From: Rufibacter immobilis
GTDB lineage: Bacteria; Bacteroidota; Bacteroidia; Cytophagales; Hymenobacteraceae
Direction of reading: 5' to 3'
NCBI RefSeq assembly: GCF_003721565.1
Contig: NZ_RJJE01000001.1
Coordinates: forward strand, 496,001 to 560,000
DNA: 64,000 bases
Position numbers and translations under genes: made by a program. How positions within the stretch are numbered: the stretch's first letter is position 1; every line of letters starts with the position of its first letter. The notes beneath the pieces were generated by a model. It searched no databases and was not told where the DNA came from. It worked only from the letters and a program-made list of their open reading frames with translations. This document shows, piece by piece, positions 28,560 through 36,931 of the stretch.

Positions 28560-29075
28560 TTAAAATCTATTTTGTTCGCCGGGCTCGCGCTTACCTAACA
28601 TCACCGCTCCGGCCATAGCGGCCAGGAACAGCACGGAGGCAAGCTCAAACGGTAACAGGTAATCTCTGAAAAGCACTTTCCCCAGGTTTTCTACCATACC
28701 TATCTGCGAGTCAAACACGGCGGTATTGGCCAATTGGGTATCTACATCTTTCAAAGCGGCAATCATTACCACAAATAGAATACCACCGGCAATAACTGCG
28801 GCAAACTTACTGAGCATGGGTTTATGCTTTTCTGTGTCTTCGCGCATGTTCAGGAACATGATCACGAAGAGGAACAACACCATGATGGCTCCCATGTAGA
28901 CAATGAAGTTCACCGCCGCCAGAAACTGGGCGTTGAGCAGAATGTAATGCCCGGTTAGCGCGAAGAAGGTCATGATCATGAACAACACGCTGTACACCGG
29001 GTTTTTAGAGGCCACTACCCCAATAGCGGCAAAGAGGGTCAGGAAAGTGAGGAAGTAAAAGAAATTACCCGTCAT
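28560..29075 (-). CDS. nuoJ: NADH-quinone oxidoreductase subunit J
   Basis: 171 residues, five transmembrane helices, membrane-arm subunit of complex I. NPVYSVLFMIMTFFALTGHY and FIVYMGAIMVLFLFVIMFLN (TM3 with the pi-bulge region) are diagnostic. It ends 14 nt... downstream gene nuoK is 257 nt away, while nuoI precedes it by 14 nt. A hairpin terminator follows its stop. Confidence 0.95.
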   Translation of the reverse strand: MTGNFFYFLTFLTLFAAIGVVASKNPVYSVLFMIMTFFALTGHYILLNAQFLAAVNFIVYMGAIMVLFLFVIMFLNMREDTEKHKPMLSKFAAVIAGGILFVVMIAALKDVDTQLANTAVFDSQIGMVENLGKVLFRDYLLPFELASVLFLAAMAGAVMLGKREPGEQNRF

Positions 29076-29089
29076 AGTTTTGTCTGTGA

Positions 29090-29614
29090 TTAACGCGCGG
29101 CGGCAGATGATGTAAGTTCAATGGGCATTGGCTCTACCAGACGGTCTTTGCCGTAGATAAACTCATCGCGCTCGTAGCGGGCCGGGGCCAGTTTATCGTT
29201 CTGTAGGAAGATGGCCGCTTTAGGGCAAGCTTCCTCGCAAAGGCCGCAGAAGATGCAGCGCAACATATTGATTTCGTAGCTTACTGCGTATTTCTCCTCG
29301 CGGTACAGGTTCTCCTCGCCTCTTTTGCGTTCGCCGGCTACCATGGTAATCGCCTCGGCGGGACAAGCCACGGCGCAAAGACCGCAGGCGGTACAACGCT
29401 CTCTCCCCTTCTCATCACGCTTGAGCACGTGCAAGCCGCGCCACACCGCACTCATAGGCCGGGTTTCCTCTGGATACTTAATGGTTGCTTTCTTCTTGAA
29501 GAAGTGACGCATGGTGATAGACAAGCCTTGGAAAATAGCCGGGAGATACATTCTCTCCGACAGGTTCATGGGCTTCTTCTCCAGCTTCTTTGCTCTATTA
29601 CTTAATGACTGCAT
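29090..29614 (-). CDS. nuoI: NADH-quinone oxidoreductase subunit I (two 4Fe-4S clusters)
   Basis: 174 residues. Carries clusters N6a and N6b through two CxxCxxCxxxCP motifs: CTACGLCAVACPAEA and CIFCGLCEEACPKAA. The N-terminal helix (LPAIFQGLSITMRHFFKKK) lies along the membrane. It relays electrons toward NuoB and the quinone site. Between nuoH and nuoJ in the operon. Confidence 0.96.
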   Translation of the reverse strand: MQSLSNRAKKLEKKPMNLSERMYLPAIFQGLSITMRHFFKKKATIKYPEETRPMSAVWRGLHVLKRDEKGRERCTACGLCAVACPAEAITMVAGERKRGEENLYREEKYAVSYEINMLRCIFCGLCEEACPKAAIFLQNDKLAPARYERDEFIYGKDRLVEPMPIELTSSAAAR

Positions 29615-29688
29615 ATCATTTAAATCTTTAAAGGTCTGTAAAGACTCTCCTTTCGCTAAAAAGAACCTCTACCTCTGGTAGCTAACGC

Positions 29689-30747
29689 TTACTGGAAAAA
29701 CTCCTGCTTTAACAGAATGGCACCGCCGGTCAAGATCACATTGGCAATGGACAAAGGAATCAGGATTTTCCAGCCCAGGTTCATCAACTGGTCATAGCGG
29801 AAACGCGGCAGCGTCCAGCGTACCCACATGAAGAAGAAGATGAAAAAGAAGATCTTACCAAACAGCACCACGGTACCCAAAATGGTCACCACATTGTGCG
29901 GCAAACCTAGCTGATCCATGAACGGGAAGTTATAACCGCCAAAGTACAGGGTAGACATCACGGCCGAGGCCACAAAGATGTTCACGTACTCCGCAAACAG
30001 GTACAAGCCCATGCCCATGGAGCTATACTCAGTGTGGTAACCGCCAATAAGTTCGGTCTCGCACTCAGGTAAGTCAAAAGGCACACGGTTGGTCTCCGCG
30101 AAGGCGCAGACAATGAAGATCAGGAAGCCGAGCGGCTGGTAGAAGATGTTCCAGTTCATCCCGGAGATCCCGAACAGCTCCTCGCCCTGCTGTGCCGCGA
30201 TGTCACGCATTGACAAAGTGCCGGTTACCAGCAAAAGGGCAATGATAGACATACCCATGGCCAGCTCATAGCTGATGTTCTGCGAGGCCGCTCTAATGGC
30301 ACCCAACAGGGAGAACTTGTTGTTGGAAGCCCAGCCCCCAATCATGATGCCGTACACACCCAGAGCCACAATCCCGAACACGTACAGAATCCCGATGTTC
30401 ACCTCAATGGCCTGCAAGTGAATAGCTTCACCGCCAATGATTAAAGTACCGCCAAACGGAATCACCGCGCTGGACATACAGGCCGTTAACATGGCCAGCG
30501 AAGGACCGGCAATGAAGAGGAACTTGTTTGCATTAGCCGGCACGAATTCTTCTTTGAAGAACAACTTCACGGCATCGGCCAAGGGTTGCGCCAACCCAAA
30601 CGGGCCTGCGCGGTTAGGACCAACGCGGTCCTGGATGAAAGCAGCAACTTTACGCTCGGCGTAGGTAGAATAAGTGGCAATCAGCAACGTCACGCCGAAA
30701 ACGGCCAGGATGATGAGTGCTTTGATCAATAATAAGGATAGCTCCAT
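29689..30747 (-). CDS. nuoH: NADH-quinone oxidoreductase subunit H
   Basis: 352 residues, eight transmembrane helices; forms part of the quinone chamber and links the two arms of complex I. Diagnostic loops are TYAERKVAAFIQDRVGPNRAGP (quinone-side), NRVPFDLPECETELIGGYHTEYSSMG (acidic loop) and RWTLPRFRYDQLMNLGWK. Its ATG overlaps the nuoG stop by one base (TAATG), implying translational coupling. Confidence 0.96.
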   Translation of the reverse strand: MELSLLLIKALIILAVFGVTLLIATYSTYAERKVAAFIQDRVGPNRAGPFGLAQPLADAVKLFFKEEFVPANANKFLFIAGPSLAMLTACMSSAVIPFGGTLIIGGEAIHLQAIEVNIGILYVFGIVALGVYGIMIGGWASNNKFSLLGAIRAASQNISYELAMGMSIIALLLVTGTLSMRDIAAQQGEELFGISGMNWNIFYQPLGFLIFIVCAFAETNRVPFDLPECETELIGGYHTEYSSMGMGLYLFAEYVNIFVASAVMSTLYFGGYNFPFMDQLGLPHNVVTILGTVVLFGKIFFFIFFFMWVRWTLPRFRYDQLMNLGWKILIPLSIANVILTGGAILLKQEFFQ

Positions 30748-31751
30748 TATACTTGTCTTCCTAGGTTAAAAGGAGTGTCTTTCAAATCTTCCTCAGTTGA
30801 GCCTGGTAAATTAGGCACCACCGGCACATTCAACACGGGCAACTCATAGTGGTTGGTGGAAATTACCGAACCACGGTCAATTTTACGGGGTCCTTCAATA
30901 GTCCAATCATTCGGGTCTTTGTGGTCGAAACGGCACTCGTTGCAGATGAACTCCTGCACCTCGTTGTACTGGTCTTTGCGGGCAGTTACGCGCAGCACGT
31001 CGTTGCCGCGCATCCACAGCACCGTTTTACCGGAACATTTAGGGCAGTCGCGGTGGGCGTCTACCGGTTTGGTAAACCACACGCGGTTTTTAAAGCGGAA
31101 CGTCTTGTCTGTCAAAGCACCTACCGGGCACACATCTATCACGTTTCCGGAGAACTCGTTGTCAATCACGTTTTCAATGTAAGTCCCGATCTCGGCGGCG
31201 TCTCCACGACCCAACACGCCGTGCACGCGTTTCTCAGCAATCTGATCGGCGGTGTACACGCAGCGGTAGCACAGGATACAGCGCGTCATGTGCAACTGAA
31301 TCAACGGCCCTATATCAATTTTATCAAAGGTGCGGCGCTCTTCTTCGTAGCGGGTGCCGGAGGTACCGTGCTCGTAAGCGAAGTTCTGCAGATCACACTC
31401 CCCGGCCTGGTCGCAGATAGGGCAATCCAGCGGGTGGTTGATCAACAGCATTTCCACCACGCCTTTGCGGGCGGCCAGTACGTCTGGGTTGGTAGTGTTC
31501 TCCACCACCATACCGTCTTGCACCGGGGTAATGCAGGAAGCCACCAGTTTAGGCATGGGACGAGTATCTTTGGCAGAACCGGCCGCCACCTTTACCAGAC
31601 AGGCGCGGCATTTACCGCCGCTTCCTTTCAAAGGGGTATAGTAGCACATGGCCGGGGGCACCACCTCGCCGCCAATCTTACGGGCTGCGTTAAGGATGGT
31701 AGTTCCTTCCTCTACCTCCACCTCTATGCCATCAAAAGTAATCTTTACCAT
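30747..31751 (-). CDS. nuoG: NADH-quinone oxidoreductase subunit G, short form without the molybdopterin-fold domain
   Basis: I start at the ATG at 31749-31751 (MVKITFDGIEVEVEEG), giving 334 residues; an in-frame ATG 13 codons upstream precedes the ferredoxin fold and is less likely. The 2Fe-2S ferredoxin domain has CYYTPLKGSGGKCRACLVKV and later SCITPV. NuoG-type HxxxCxxCxxxxxC is in NHPLDCPICDQAGECDLQ, and two further clusters follow at CILCYRCVYTADQIA and DVCPVGALTDK. CPKCSGKTVLWMRGNDVLRV and ICNECRFDHKD resemble the start of the molybdopterin-type domain, but the large domain itself (roughly 500 residues in E. coli NuoG) is absent. The gene is not truncated by a frameshift: it ends cleanly in a TAATG overlap with nuoH. 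Short NuoG proteins occur in other Bacteroidota. Confidence 0.92.
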   Translation of the reverse strand: MVKITFDGIEVEVEEGTTILNAARKIGGEVVPPAMCYYTPLKGSGGKCRACLVKVAAGSAKDTRPMPKLVASCITPVQDGMVVENTTNPDVLAARKGVVEMLLINHPLDCPICDQAGECDLQNFAYEHGTSGTRYEEERRTFDKIDIGPLIQLHMTRCILCYRCVYTADQIAEKRVHGVLGRGDAAEIGTYIENVIDNEFSGNVIDVCPVGALTDKTFRFKNRVWFTKPVDAHRDCPKCSGKTVLWMRGNDVLRVTARKDQYNEVQEFICNECRFDHKDPNDWTIEGPRKIDRGSVISTNHYELPVLNVPVVPNLPGSTEEDLKDTPFNLGRQV

Positions 31752-31821
31752 GTTTTGTTTATTGTTGCTTGCTGATGGATAGTTGTTCATCCTCCAGCAA
31801 AGGACTATTACTTGTATTTCT

Positions 31822-31857
31822 GTTTAGAGCCTCTTTTTCAAAAAACAGCCCCTAAAC
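31822..31857. repeat. 36-nt palindromic repeat, nuoG side
   Basis: GTTTAGAGCCTCTTTTTC on the left and AAAAAACAGCCCCTAAAC on the right; about 65 nt upstream of the nuoG ATG. Confidence 0.85.
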
Positions 31858-31900
31858 GGCACTTTATTTACTTCTAGTAAAACCAGCTACACGCATTTCG

Positions 31901-32037
31901 TCCCCCTTTGAAGGGGGTAGGGGGATGATTACTTCTGCAGATAACTGCATTCCCGAGCATCAATTCCCTTTCGCTTTTAGCGTGTGCTTTCGCTTCTTCA
32001 AACGTCTTTGTCATCCCCCTACCCCCTTCAAAGGGAA
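31901..32037. repeat. Inverted pair of C-rich/G-rich elements
   Basis: Arm 1 (31901-31928) reads TCCCCCTTTGAAGGGGGTAG followed by GGGGATGA. Arm 2 (32011-32037) is its near-exact reverse complement, starting TCATCCCCCTACCCCCTTCA. About 82 nt lie between. Each arm is itself partly palindromic (CCCCCTTTGAAGGGGG). A related pair occurs at 55376-55558. Confidence 0.8.
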
Positions 32038-32065
32038 CTTATCAGGAATGCTTACTTTAGATACT

Positions 32066-32101
32066 GTTTAGCGCCTGTTTTCTGAAAAACAGGCGCTAAA
32101 C
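32066..32101. repeat. 36-nt palindromic repeat, nuoF side, with compensated arms
   Basis: GTTTAGCGCCTGTTTTC on the left and GAAAAACAGGCGCTAAAC on the right; extends outward through CT/AG. Compared with the reference copy, GGGGC/GCCCC is replaced by GCGCC/GGCGC on both arms at once, so base pairing is kept. It lies 8 nt after the nuoF stop. Confidence 0.88.
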
Positions 32102-32108
32102 AGCACGC

Positions 32109-33452
32109 TTATGCTAATACAGATTCGGCTTTGTTGAACACCGCTCCTGGCGCAGTAGCAGCCTGCGGATGCTTCACGTGCCACTCAAACTCATCTCTAA
32201 AGTGACGGATGGCAGCGGCAACCGGCCAAGCGGCGGCATCACCTAACGGACAGATGGTGTTTCCTTCTATCTGCTTGGCAACGCTCACGAGCAAGTCAAT
32301 GTCATGCATGTGGCCGTGGCCGTACTCAATGCGGTGCAGGACTTTCTCCATCCAGCCGGTTCCTTCACGGCACGGGCTGCACTGTCCGCAGGACTCGTGG
32401 TGGTAGAAACGGGCCAACGTCCAGGTGTGGCGTACAATACAGGTCTGGTCATCCATCACAAAGAATCCGCCGGAACCCAGCATGGTACCCGTGGCGAATC
32501 CACCGTCAGACAGGGACTCATAGCTCATTAATCTATCTTCACCGGCAGCGGTTTTCAGGATCAACTCCTTCGGAAGAATCGGAACGGAAGAACCTCCGGC
32601 AATCACCGCCTTCATGTCACGGCCTTTCCAGATACCGCCGCAGTACTCATCTGAGTAGATGAATTCCTCTACCGGAACGCCCAACTCAATCTCGTACACA
32701 CCCGGTTTGTTGATGTTACCGCCGGCAGAGATCAGTTTGGTGCCGGTGCTGCGTCCCACGCCAATTTTAGCGTACTCAGCGGCCGTGTTGGTCACAATCC
32801 ACGGCACGGTAGCAATGGATTCCACGTTATTTACCACGGTTGGGCTACCGTAAAGGCCCCACACCGCCGGGAACGGAGGCTTGTTTCTTGGATTTCCGCG
32901 CTTGCCTTCCAAAGACTCTAATAGCGCTGTTTCCTCGCCGCAGATGTACGCGCCCCCGCCTGGGTGCACGTGCAGATCTAGAGAGTAACCGCTGCCCAGG
33001 ATATTTTCTCCCAGGAAACCGTTGGCATAGGCTTCGGCAATGGCTTTCTCCAGAATACGCAGCACGTACAACAATTCTCCTCTAATGTAGATATAAGAAG
33101 TGCGGCAGCCCAAGGCGTAGCTGGAGGTAATCATGCCCTCAATTAAGAGGTGCGGCAGGTGCTCCATCAGGTACCGGTCCTTGAAAGTACCCGGCTCAGA
33201 TTCATCGGCGTTGCAGACTAAGTAGCGGGGTTTGCCTTCTGGCTTGGCCAAAAAGCTCCATTTCATACCGGTAGGGAAACCGGCCCCACCCCGGCCTCTT
33301 AAGCCTGAAGCCTTCACTTCTTCCACCACTTCCTCGGGGGTCATGGTCTTGAGCGCTTTCTCTACAGAGGCGTACCCGCCGTGCTTGCGGTACACGTCAA
33401 AGGTTTGGATGCCTTCAACGTTGATATGTTCAGTTAATAATTTTCTTCCCAT
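32109..33452 (-). CDS. nuoF: NADH-quinone oxidoreductase subunit F (NADH- and FMN-binding)
   Basis: 447 residues. Entry point for electrons in complex I. The FMN/NADH-binding Rossmann-like loop is LRGRGGAGFPTGMKWSF, and NADESEPGTFKDRYLMEHLPH follows. PGGGAYICGEETALLESLEGKRG is a further family signature. Cluster N3 is bound by ESCGQCSPCREG and the later Cys in NTICPLGDAAAWP. Its start overlaps nuoE by 19 nt. Length normal. Confidence 0.97.
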   Translation of the reverse strand: MGRKLLTEHINVEGIQTFDVYRKHGGYASVEKALKTMTPEEVVEEVKASGLRGRGGAGFPTGMKWSFLAKPEGKPRYLVCNADESEPGTFKDRYLMEHLPHLLIEGMITSSYALGCRTSYIYIRGELLYVLRILEKAIAEAYANGFLGENILGSGYSLDLHVHPGGGAYICGEETALLESLEGKRGNPRNKPPFPAVWGLYGSPTVVNNVESIATVPWIVTNTAAEYAKIGVGRSTGTKLISAGGNINKPGVYEIELGVPVEEFIYSDEYCGGIWKGRDMKAVIAGGSSVPILPKELILKTAAGEDRLMSYESLSDGGFATGTMLGSGGFFVMDDQTCIVRHTWTLARFYHHESCGQCSPCREGTGWMEKVLHRIEYGHGHMHDIDLLVSVAKQIEGNTICPLGDAAAWPVAAAIRHFRDEFEWHVKHPQAATAPGAVFNKAESVLA

Positions 33453-33973
33453 GGTTTCCTTACAGTTGAGGCTTTCAGCTCTTCCAGCATTTGGTCGGCG
33501 CTGGCGGGGTCTAGGTTCTCGTAGAATTTCTCACGTACCTGCAACATGGGCCCGGTTCCGCAGGAAGCCAGGCATTCTACCGTTTTGAGGGTGAAGTTGC
33601 CGTCGGCGGAGGTCTCGCCTACTTTGCAGCCCAGACGGTTCTCCAGGTGCTCTATCAGTTGGTCTGACCCGCGCAGCATGCAAGGGCCCGTGCGGCAAAC
33701 TTCCAGCACGTGCTTGCCTACCGGCTTCAGGTTGAACATGGTGTAGAACGTTGCTACCTCATACACCTCAATAGGCAGGATATTCAGGATTTCGGCCACT
33801 TTGTCCATCACCTCGGGGCTCACCCACCCACCAAACTCCGCTTGCGCGATGTGCAGGATAGGCAGGATGGCAGATTTCTGCCGCCCTTCTGGGTAATGCG
33901 AAATGTAGCGCCGGATTTCGGCCATGGCCCCTTCCGAGAACTGTACTTCTTTTTTTTCTACTGTTTGATCCAT
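33434..33973 (-). CDS. nuoE: NADH-quinone oxidoreductase subunit E (2Fe-2S)
   Basis: 179 residues. The thioredoxin-like domain binds cluster N1a through CRTGPCMLRGS and CLASCGTGPM, after the helical N-terminal domain (PILHIAQAEFGGWVSPEVMDKVA and EVYEVATFYTMFNLKPVG). It overlaps nuoF by 19 nt, indicating translational coupling of the two NADH-module subunits. Confidence 0.96.
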   Translation of the reverse strand: MDQTVEKKEVQFSEGAMAEIRRYISHYPEGRQKSAILPILHIAQAEFGGWVSPEVMDKVAEILNILPIEVYEVATFYTMFNLKPVGKHVLEVCRTGPCMLRGSDQLIEHLENRLGCKVGETSADGNFTLKTVECLASCGTGPMLQVREKFYENLDPASADQMLEELKASTVRKPWEENY

Positions 33974-34045
33974 TTGGTCAATGGCAAGTATAAAAGCTGT
34001 TTTGCAACAGGCTTGGGAAAAATCGATTCTATTTATAGGAGCTGC

Positions 34046-35260
34046 TTAGGCGTCCAGCTCACCGGCAATCACGTTCATGGAAGACAGCGTCACAATGGCA
34101 TCAGACAACTGTGAACCCACCACCATCTCCGGATAAGCCTGGTAATAAATGAAGCAAGGTCTTCTGAAGTGCAGACGGTACGGCGTACGGCCTCCGTCAG
34201 ACACCAGGTAGAAGCCCAACTCTCCGTTACCGCCTTCCACGGAGTGATACACCTCACCAACCGGAGCGTCAATCTCACCCATCACAATCTTGAAATGGTA
34301 GATGAGCGCTTCCATGTTGCGGTACACCTCCTGCTTTGGCGGCAGGTAGAACTCAGGAGCATCGGCGTGGAACGGACCTTCGGGCAGGTTGTCAATGGCC
34401 TGCTGAATGATGCGTAAGCTTTGCCAGATTTCCTCGTTGCGTACCATGAAGCGGTCATAGGTATCGCCTTTGGTGCCTACCGGAATCTCAAAGTCGAAAT
34501 CCTGATAAGAAGAGTAAGGGTTCATGACGCGTACGTCATAGTCTACCCCAGCGGCTCTCAAGTTAGGGCCGGTGAAACCGTAGTTCAAGGCACGCTCCGC
34601 ACTGATGGGACCCACGCCTTCCACGCGGTCCACGAAGATGCGGTTGCGGTTGAACATCACCTCAAACTCCCGCATCACGGCCGGGAAATCACGCAGGAAG
34701 TCTTTGATTTTCTGGATGGCCACCGGAGACAGATCGCGCTCCATGCCGCCTACCCTGCCCATGTTGGTGGTTAAGCGGGCCCCGCAGATTTCTTCGTAAA
34801 TGTCGTAGATTTTCTCGCGTTCCTGGAACACGTACAGGAAGCCGGAGAAGGCCCCGGTATCCACGCCCAGAATGGAGTTACAGATCAGGTGATCCGCAAT
34901 GCGGGCCAGTTCCATCACAATGACTCTGATGTATTCGGCACGCTTAGGAACCGTCACACCCAGCAGTTTCTCCACCGTCATCCACCAGCCCATGTTGTTG
35001 ATGGGCGAGGAACAGTAGTTCATGCGGTCGGTGAGCGGGGTAATTTGGTAGAAGTTGCGGCGCTCCGCGATTTTCTCGAAGGCGCGGTGGATATACCCAA
35101 TGGTGGGCACGCCCGATACAATCTTCTCGCCATCCATTTGCAGGATGTTCTGGAAGATACCGTGCGTGGCGGGGTGCGTGGGACCTAAGTTCAGGGTGGT
35201 TAACTCCTGAATAAAGGTATCCGTGGTATTTATCTCAGTGGTTTGTTTGGCTAACTCCAT
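34046..35260 (-). CDS. nuoD: NADH-quinone oxidoreductase subunit D (49-kDa)
   Basis: 404 residues from the ATG at 35258-35260 (MELAKQTTEINTTD). An in-frame ATG 17 codons upstream is possible but would place arginine-rich, poorly conserved residues first. Forms the quinone-reduction cavity with NuoB. Diagnostic: NLGPTHPATHGIFQNILQMDGE (quinone-binding histidine loop), GYIHRAFEKIAERRNF, DRMNYCSSPINNMGW and RRPCFIYYQAYPEMV near the C-terminus. NuoC is a separate gene, so C and D are not fused. Confidence 0.96.
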   Translation of the reverse strand: MELAKQTTEINTTDTFIQELTTLNLGPTHPATHGIFQNILQMDGEKIVSGVPTIGYIHRAFEKIAERRNFYQITPLTDRMNYCSSPINNMGWWMTVEKLLGVTVPKRAEYIRVIVMELARIADHLICNSILGVDTGAFSGFLYVFQEREKIYDIYEEICGARLTTNMGRVGGMERDLSPVAIQKIKDFLRDFPAVMREFEVMFNRNRIFVDRVEGVGPISAERALNYGFTGPNLRAAGVDYDVRVMNPYSSYQDFDFEIPVGTKGDTYDRFMVRNEEIWQSLRIIQQAIDNLPEGPFHADAPEFYLPPKQEVYRNMEALIYHFKIVMGEIDAPVGEVYHSVEGGNGELGFYLVSDGGRTPYRLHFRRPCFIYYQAYPEMVVGSQLSDAIVTLSSMNVIAGELDA

Positions 35261-35332
35261 CTTGGCGCTAAAAAGAGAGCAGAAACGTCGGCGGCCTTGC
35301 CTATATAGCAAAGCCGTTGACGTTTCGCTGGT

Positions 35333-35839
35333 TTATCTTCCGAAGAAGGTATTGATCTTGTCTTCGCGGGTCTGGTCTTCCAGCGGGAACTCCTTGCGCA
35401 TGGGGAACGCCTCCATCTCCTCCACATTGAGAATGCGGATAAGATTGGGGTGCCCTTCAAAGCGGATTCCGTAGAAATCCCAGGTTTCGCGCTCCATCCA
35501 GTTGGCGGTTAGGTACAGGTTGGTAGCCGTTGGCACCACGGCATCGTCTTCGGGGAAGAAGATTTTAATGCGCAGCCTGATATTGTTCACCAAGCTGTGC
35601 AGGTGGTACACCACGCCTAGCTCCTGGCCCTTGTTGTCTGGGTAATGAATACCGCATAGGGTGGTCAAGAACTGCATCTGCAGCACCTCATCGTCATAGA
35701 GCGCCTGCAGTATGGGAATAATGTTTTCCCGGGTGGTGGTAACGGTAACAAGCCCGTAAGGCTCCTGGATATCAAACACCTGATCACCGAACTTCTCCTG
35801 AAGTCGCTGGATCAGCTGTTCGTTTGTGATGTCGGCCAT
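35333..35839 (-). CDS. nuoC: NADH-quinone oxidoreductase subunit C (30-kDa)
   Basis: 168 residues. Peripheral-arm structural subunit that docks on NuoD. The family signature is in the second half: NWMERETWDFYGIRFEGHPNLIRIL, followed by FPLRKxxPL-like FPMRKEFPLEDQTRED. It precedes nuoD by 72 nt and follows nuoB by 3 nt. Confidence 0.95.
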   Translation of the reverse strand: MADITNEQLIQRLQEKFGDQVFDIQEPYGLVTVTTTRENIIPILQALYDDEVLQMQFLTTLCGIHYPDNKGQELGVVYHLHSLVNNIRLRIKIFFPEDDAVVPTATNLYLTANWMERETWDFYGIRFEGHPNLIRILNVEEMEAFPMRKEFPLEDQTREDKINTFFGR

Positions 35840-35842
35840 GCC

Positions 35843-36397
35843 TTATTTAATGTTGTAAGAAGCTAATAGTTCCTGATACTCCGGTGAGTTGCGGCGGCGC
35901 AGTGATTCGTTCTCGGCTAAATCCTGGATACGCATGAGGCCTTGTAGAATCTGCTCTGGGCGCGGCGGGCAGCCAGGCACGTACACGTCTACGGGCACCA
36001 CGCGGTCAATGCCTTGCAGCACGCTGTAAGAGTCAAAGATACCGCCGCTGGTAGCGCAGGCCCCTACGGCCATTACCCAGCGCGGCTCAGCCATCTGCTC
36101 GTACACCTGCTTCACCACGGGGCCCATCTTTTTGGCAATGGTACCCATTACCATGAGAAGGTCGGCCTGGCGGGGCGAGAAGCTGGGGCGCTCAGACCCG
36201 AAGCGGGAGATATCATAGTGCGCACCCATGGTGGCCATGTACTCAATACCGCAGCAGGAAGTAGCGAACGGCAGCGGCCACAGGGAGTGCTTACGGGCCA
36301 GACCTACTACTTTCTCAAAGGAAGTGGCAAAGAAACCGGCTCCTTCCATCCCCTCAGGGGCATCCACCAATTGAATATCGCTTTTGTTATCGCTCAT
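35843..36397 (-). CDS. nuoB: NADH-quinone oxidoreductase subunit B (cluster N2)
   Basis: 184 residues. Holds cluster N2, the last iron-sulfur cluster before quinone, through the adjacent cysteines in [12 protein letters not shown], the cysteine of [15 protein letters not shown] and that of [13 protein letters not shown]. Length is normal. A degenerate palindrome lies in the 100-nt gap to nuoA. Confidence 0.97.
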   Translation of the reverse strand: MSDNKSDIQLVDAPEGMEGAGFFATSFEKVVGLARKHSLWPLPFATSCCGIEYMATMGAHYDISRFGSERPSFSPRQADLLMVMGTIAKKMGPVVKQVYEQMAEPRWVMAVGACATSGGIFDSYSVLQGIDRVVPVDVYVPGCPPRPEQILQGLMRIQDLAENESLRRRNSPEYQELLASYNIK

Positions 36398-36405
36398 GTT
36401 GTTTT

Positions 36406-36437
36406 CGCTTAGTTTTCAGAAAAATAGGCGCTAAACG
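36406..36437. repeat. Shortened copy of the palindromic repeat between nuoA and nuoB
   Basis: CGCTTAGTTTTCAG on the left and GAAAAATAGGCGCTAAACG on the right. The right arm is complete and the left arm has lost several bases. It starts 9 nt upstream of the nuoB ATG. Confidence 0.65.
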
Positions 36438-36497
36438 CCCTCTTCCTGAACACAGGACAGCTCTTAAAAGTTTGCCGCGGCGGCGGCGAAGTCTATT

Positions 36498-36881
36498 CTA
36501 TTCCCACTTTAGAACGCCTTTCCGGATCACGTAGTAGAAACCGGTCAGGAGCAGCCCCATGAAGAGCAGCATCCAGATAAAGCCATCTATGCCCAAGGCC
36601 CGGAAGTTCACCGCCCAAGGGTACAGGAAGATCACCTCCACGTCAAAGAGCACGAACAGAATGGCAATCAGGAAATACTTAATGGAGATAGGGGTACGGG
36701 CATCGCCTTTAGACTCAATACCACACTCCCAAGAGGCGTTTTTCACCTGGCTTTTACGTTTGGGGCCAATCAGGTGGGTCACCACCATAGAGAACACCAC
36801 AAAACCCAAGGCCGCCGCAAACTGAATCACAATAGGCAGATAATCTGCCGGAAGATATTGCGCTGGGGCAGTTGTTTCCAT
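36498..36881 (-). CDS. nuoA: NADH-quinone oxidoreductase subunit A
   Basis: 127 residues, three transmembrane helices (about 16-36, 70-92, 98-118). The conserved matrix-side loop reads NASWECGIES, and the second helix includes FLIAILFVLFDVEVIFLYPWA. First gene of the nuo operon, with a strong promoter match 20 nt upstream. Confidence 0.96.
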   Translation of the reverse strand: METTAPAQYLPADYLPIVIQFAAALGFVVFSMVVTHLIGPKRKSQVKNASWECGIESKGDARTPISIKYFLIAILFVLFDVEVIFLYPWAVNFRALGIDGFIWMLLFMGLLLTGFYYVIRKGVLKWE

Positions 36882-36900
36882 AGAATAAAGAAATTTGGAA

Positions 36901-36931
36901 CAAAATTAGGCAACTCTGCCTAACATTCAAA
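36901..36931 (-). promoter_or_regulatory. nuo operon promoter, full consensus match
   Basis: On the minus strand TTTG (plus 36928-36931), exactly 19 nt, then TAATTTTG (plus 36901-36908). This is a perfect match to the Bacteroidota housekeeping pattern TTTG-N19-TAnnTTTG. The nuoA ATG is 20 nt downstream. Confidence 0.8.

Larger units (their letters stand above)
31752..32108. other. Repeat-filled spacer between nuoF and nuoG
   Basis: 357 nt without a gene, made up of two 36-nt palindromes (31822 and 32066) flanking a pair of C-rich/G-rich inverted repeats (31901-31928 and 32011-32037). Such a long spacer is unusual inside an otherwise tight nuo operon and looks like nested repeat insertion. 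Confidence 0.75.

Noticed and set aside
30747-31751. NuoG shortness as assembly error or pseudogene
   Set aside because: The stop codon overlaps the nuoH start in the standard TAATG form, and short NuoG is typical of the phylum.
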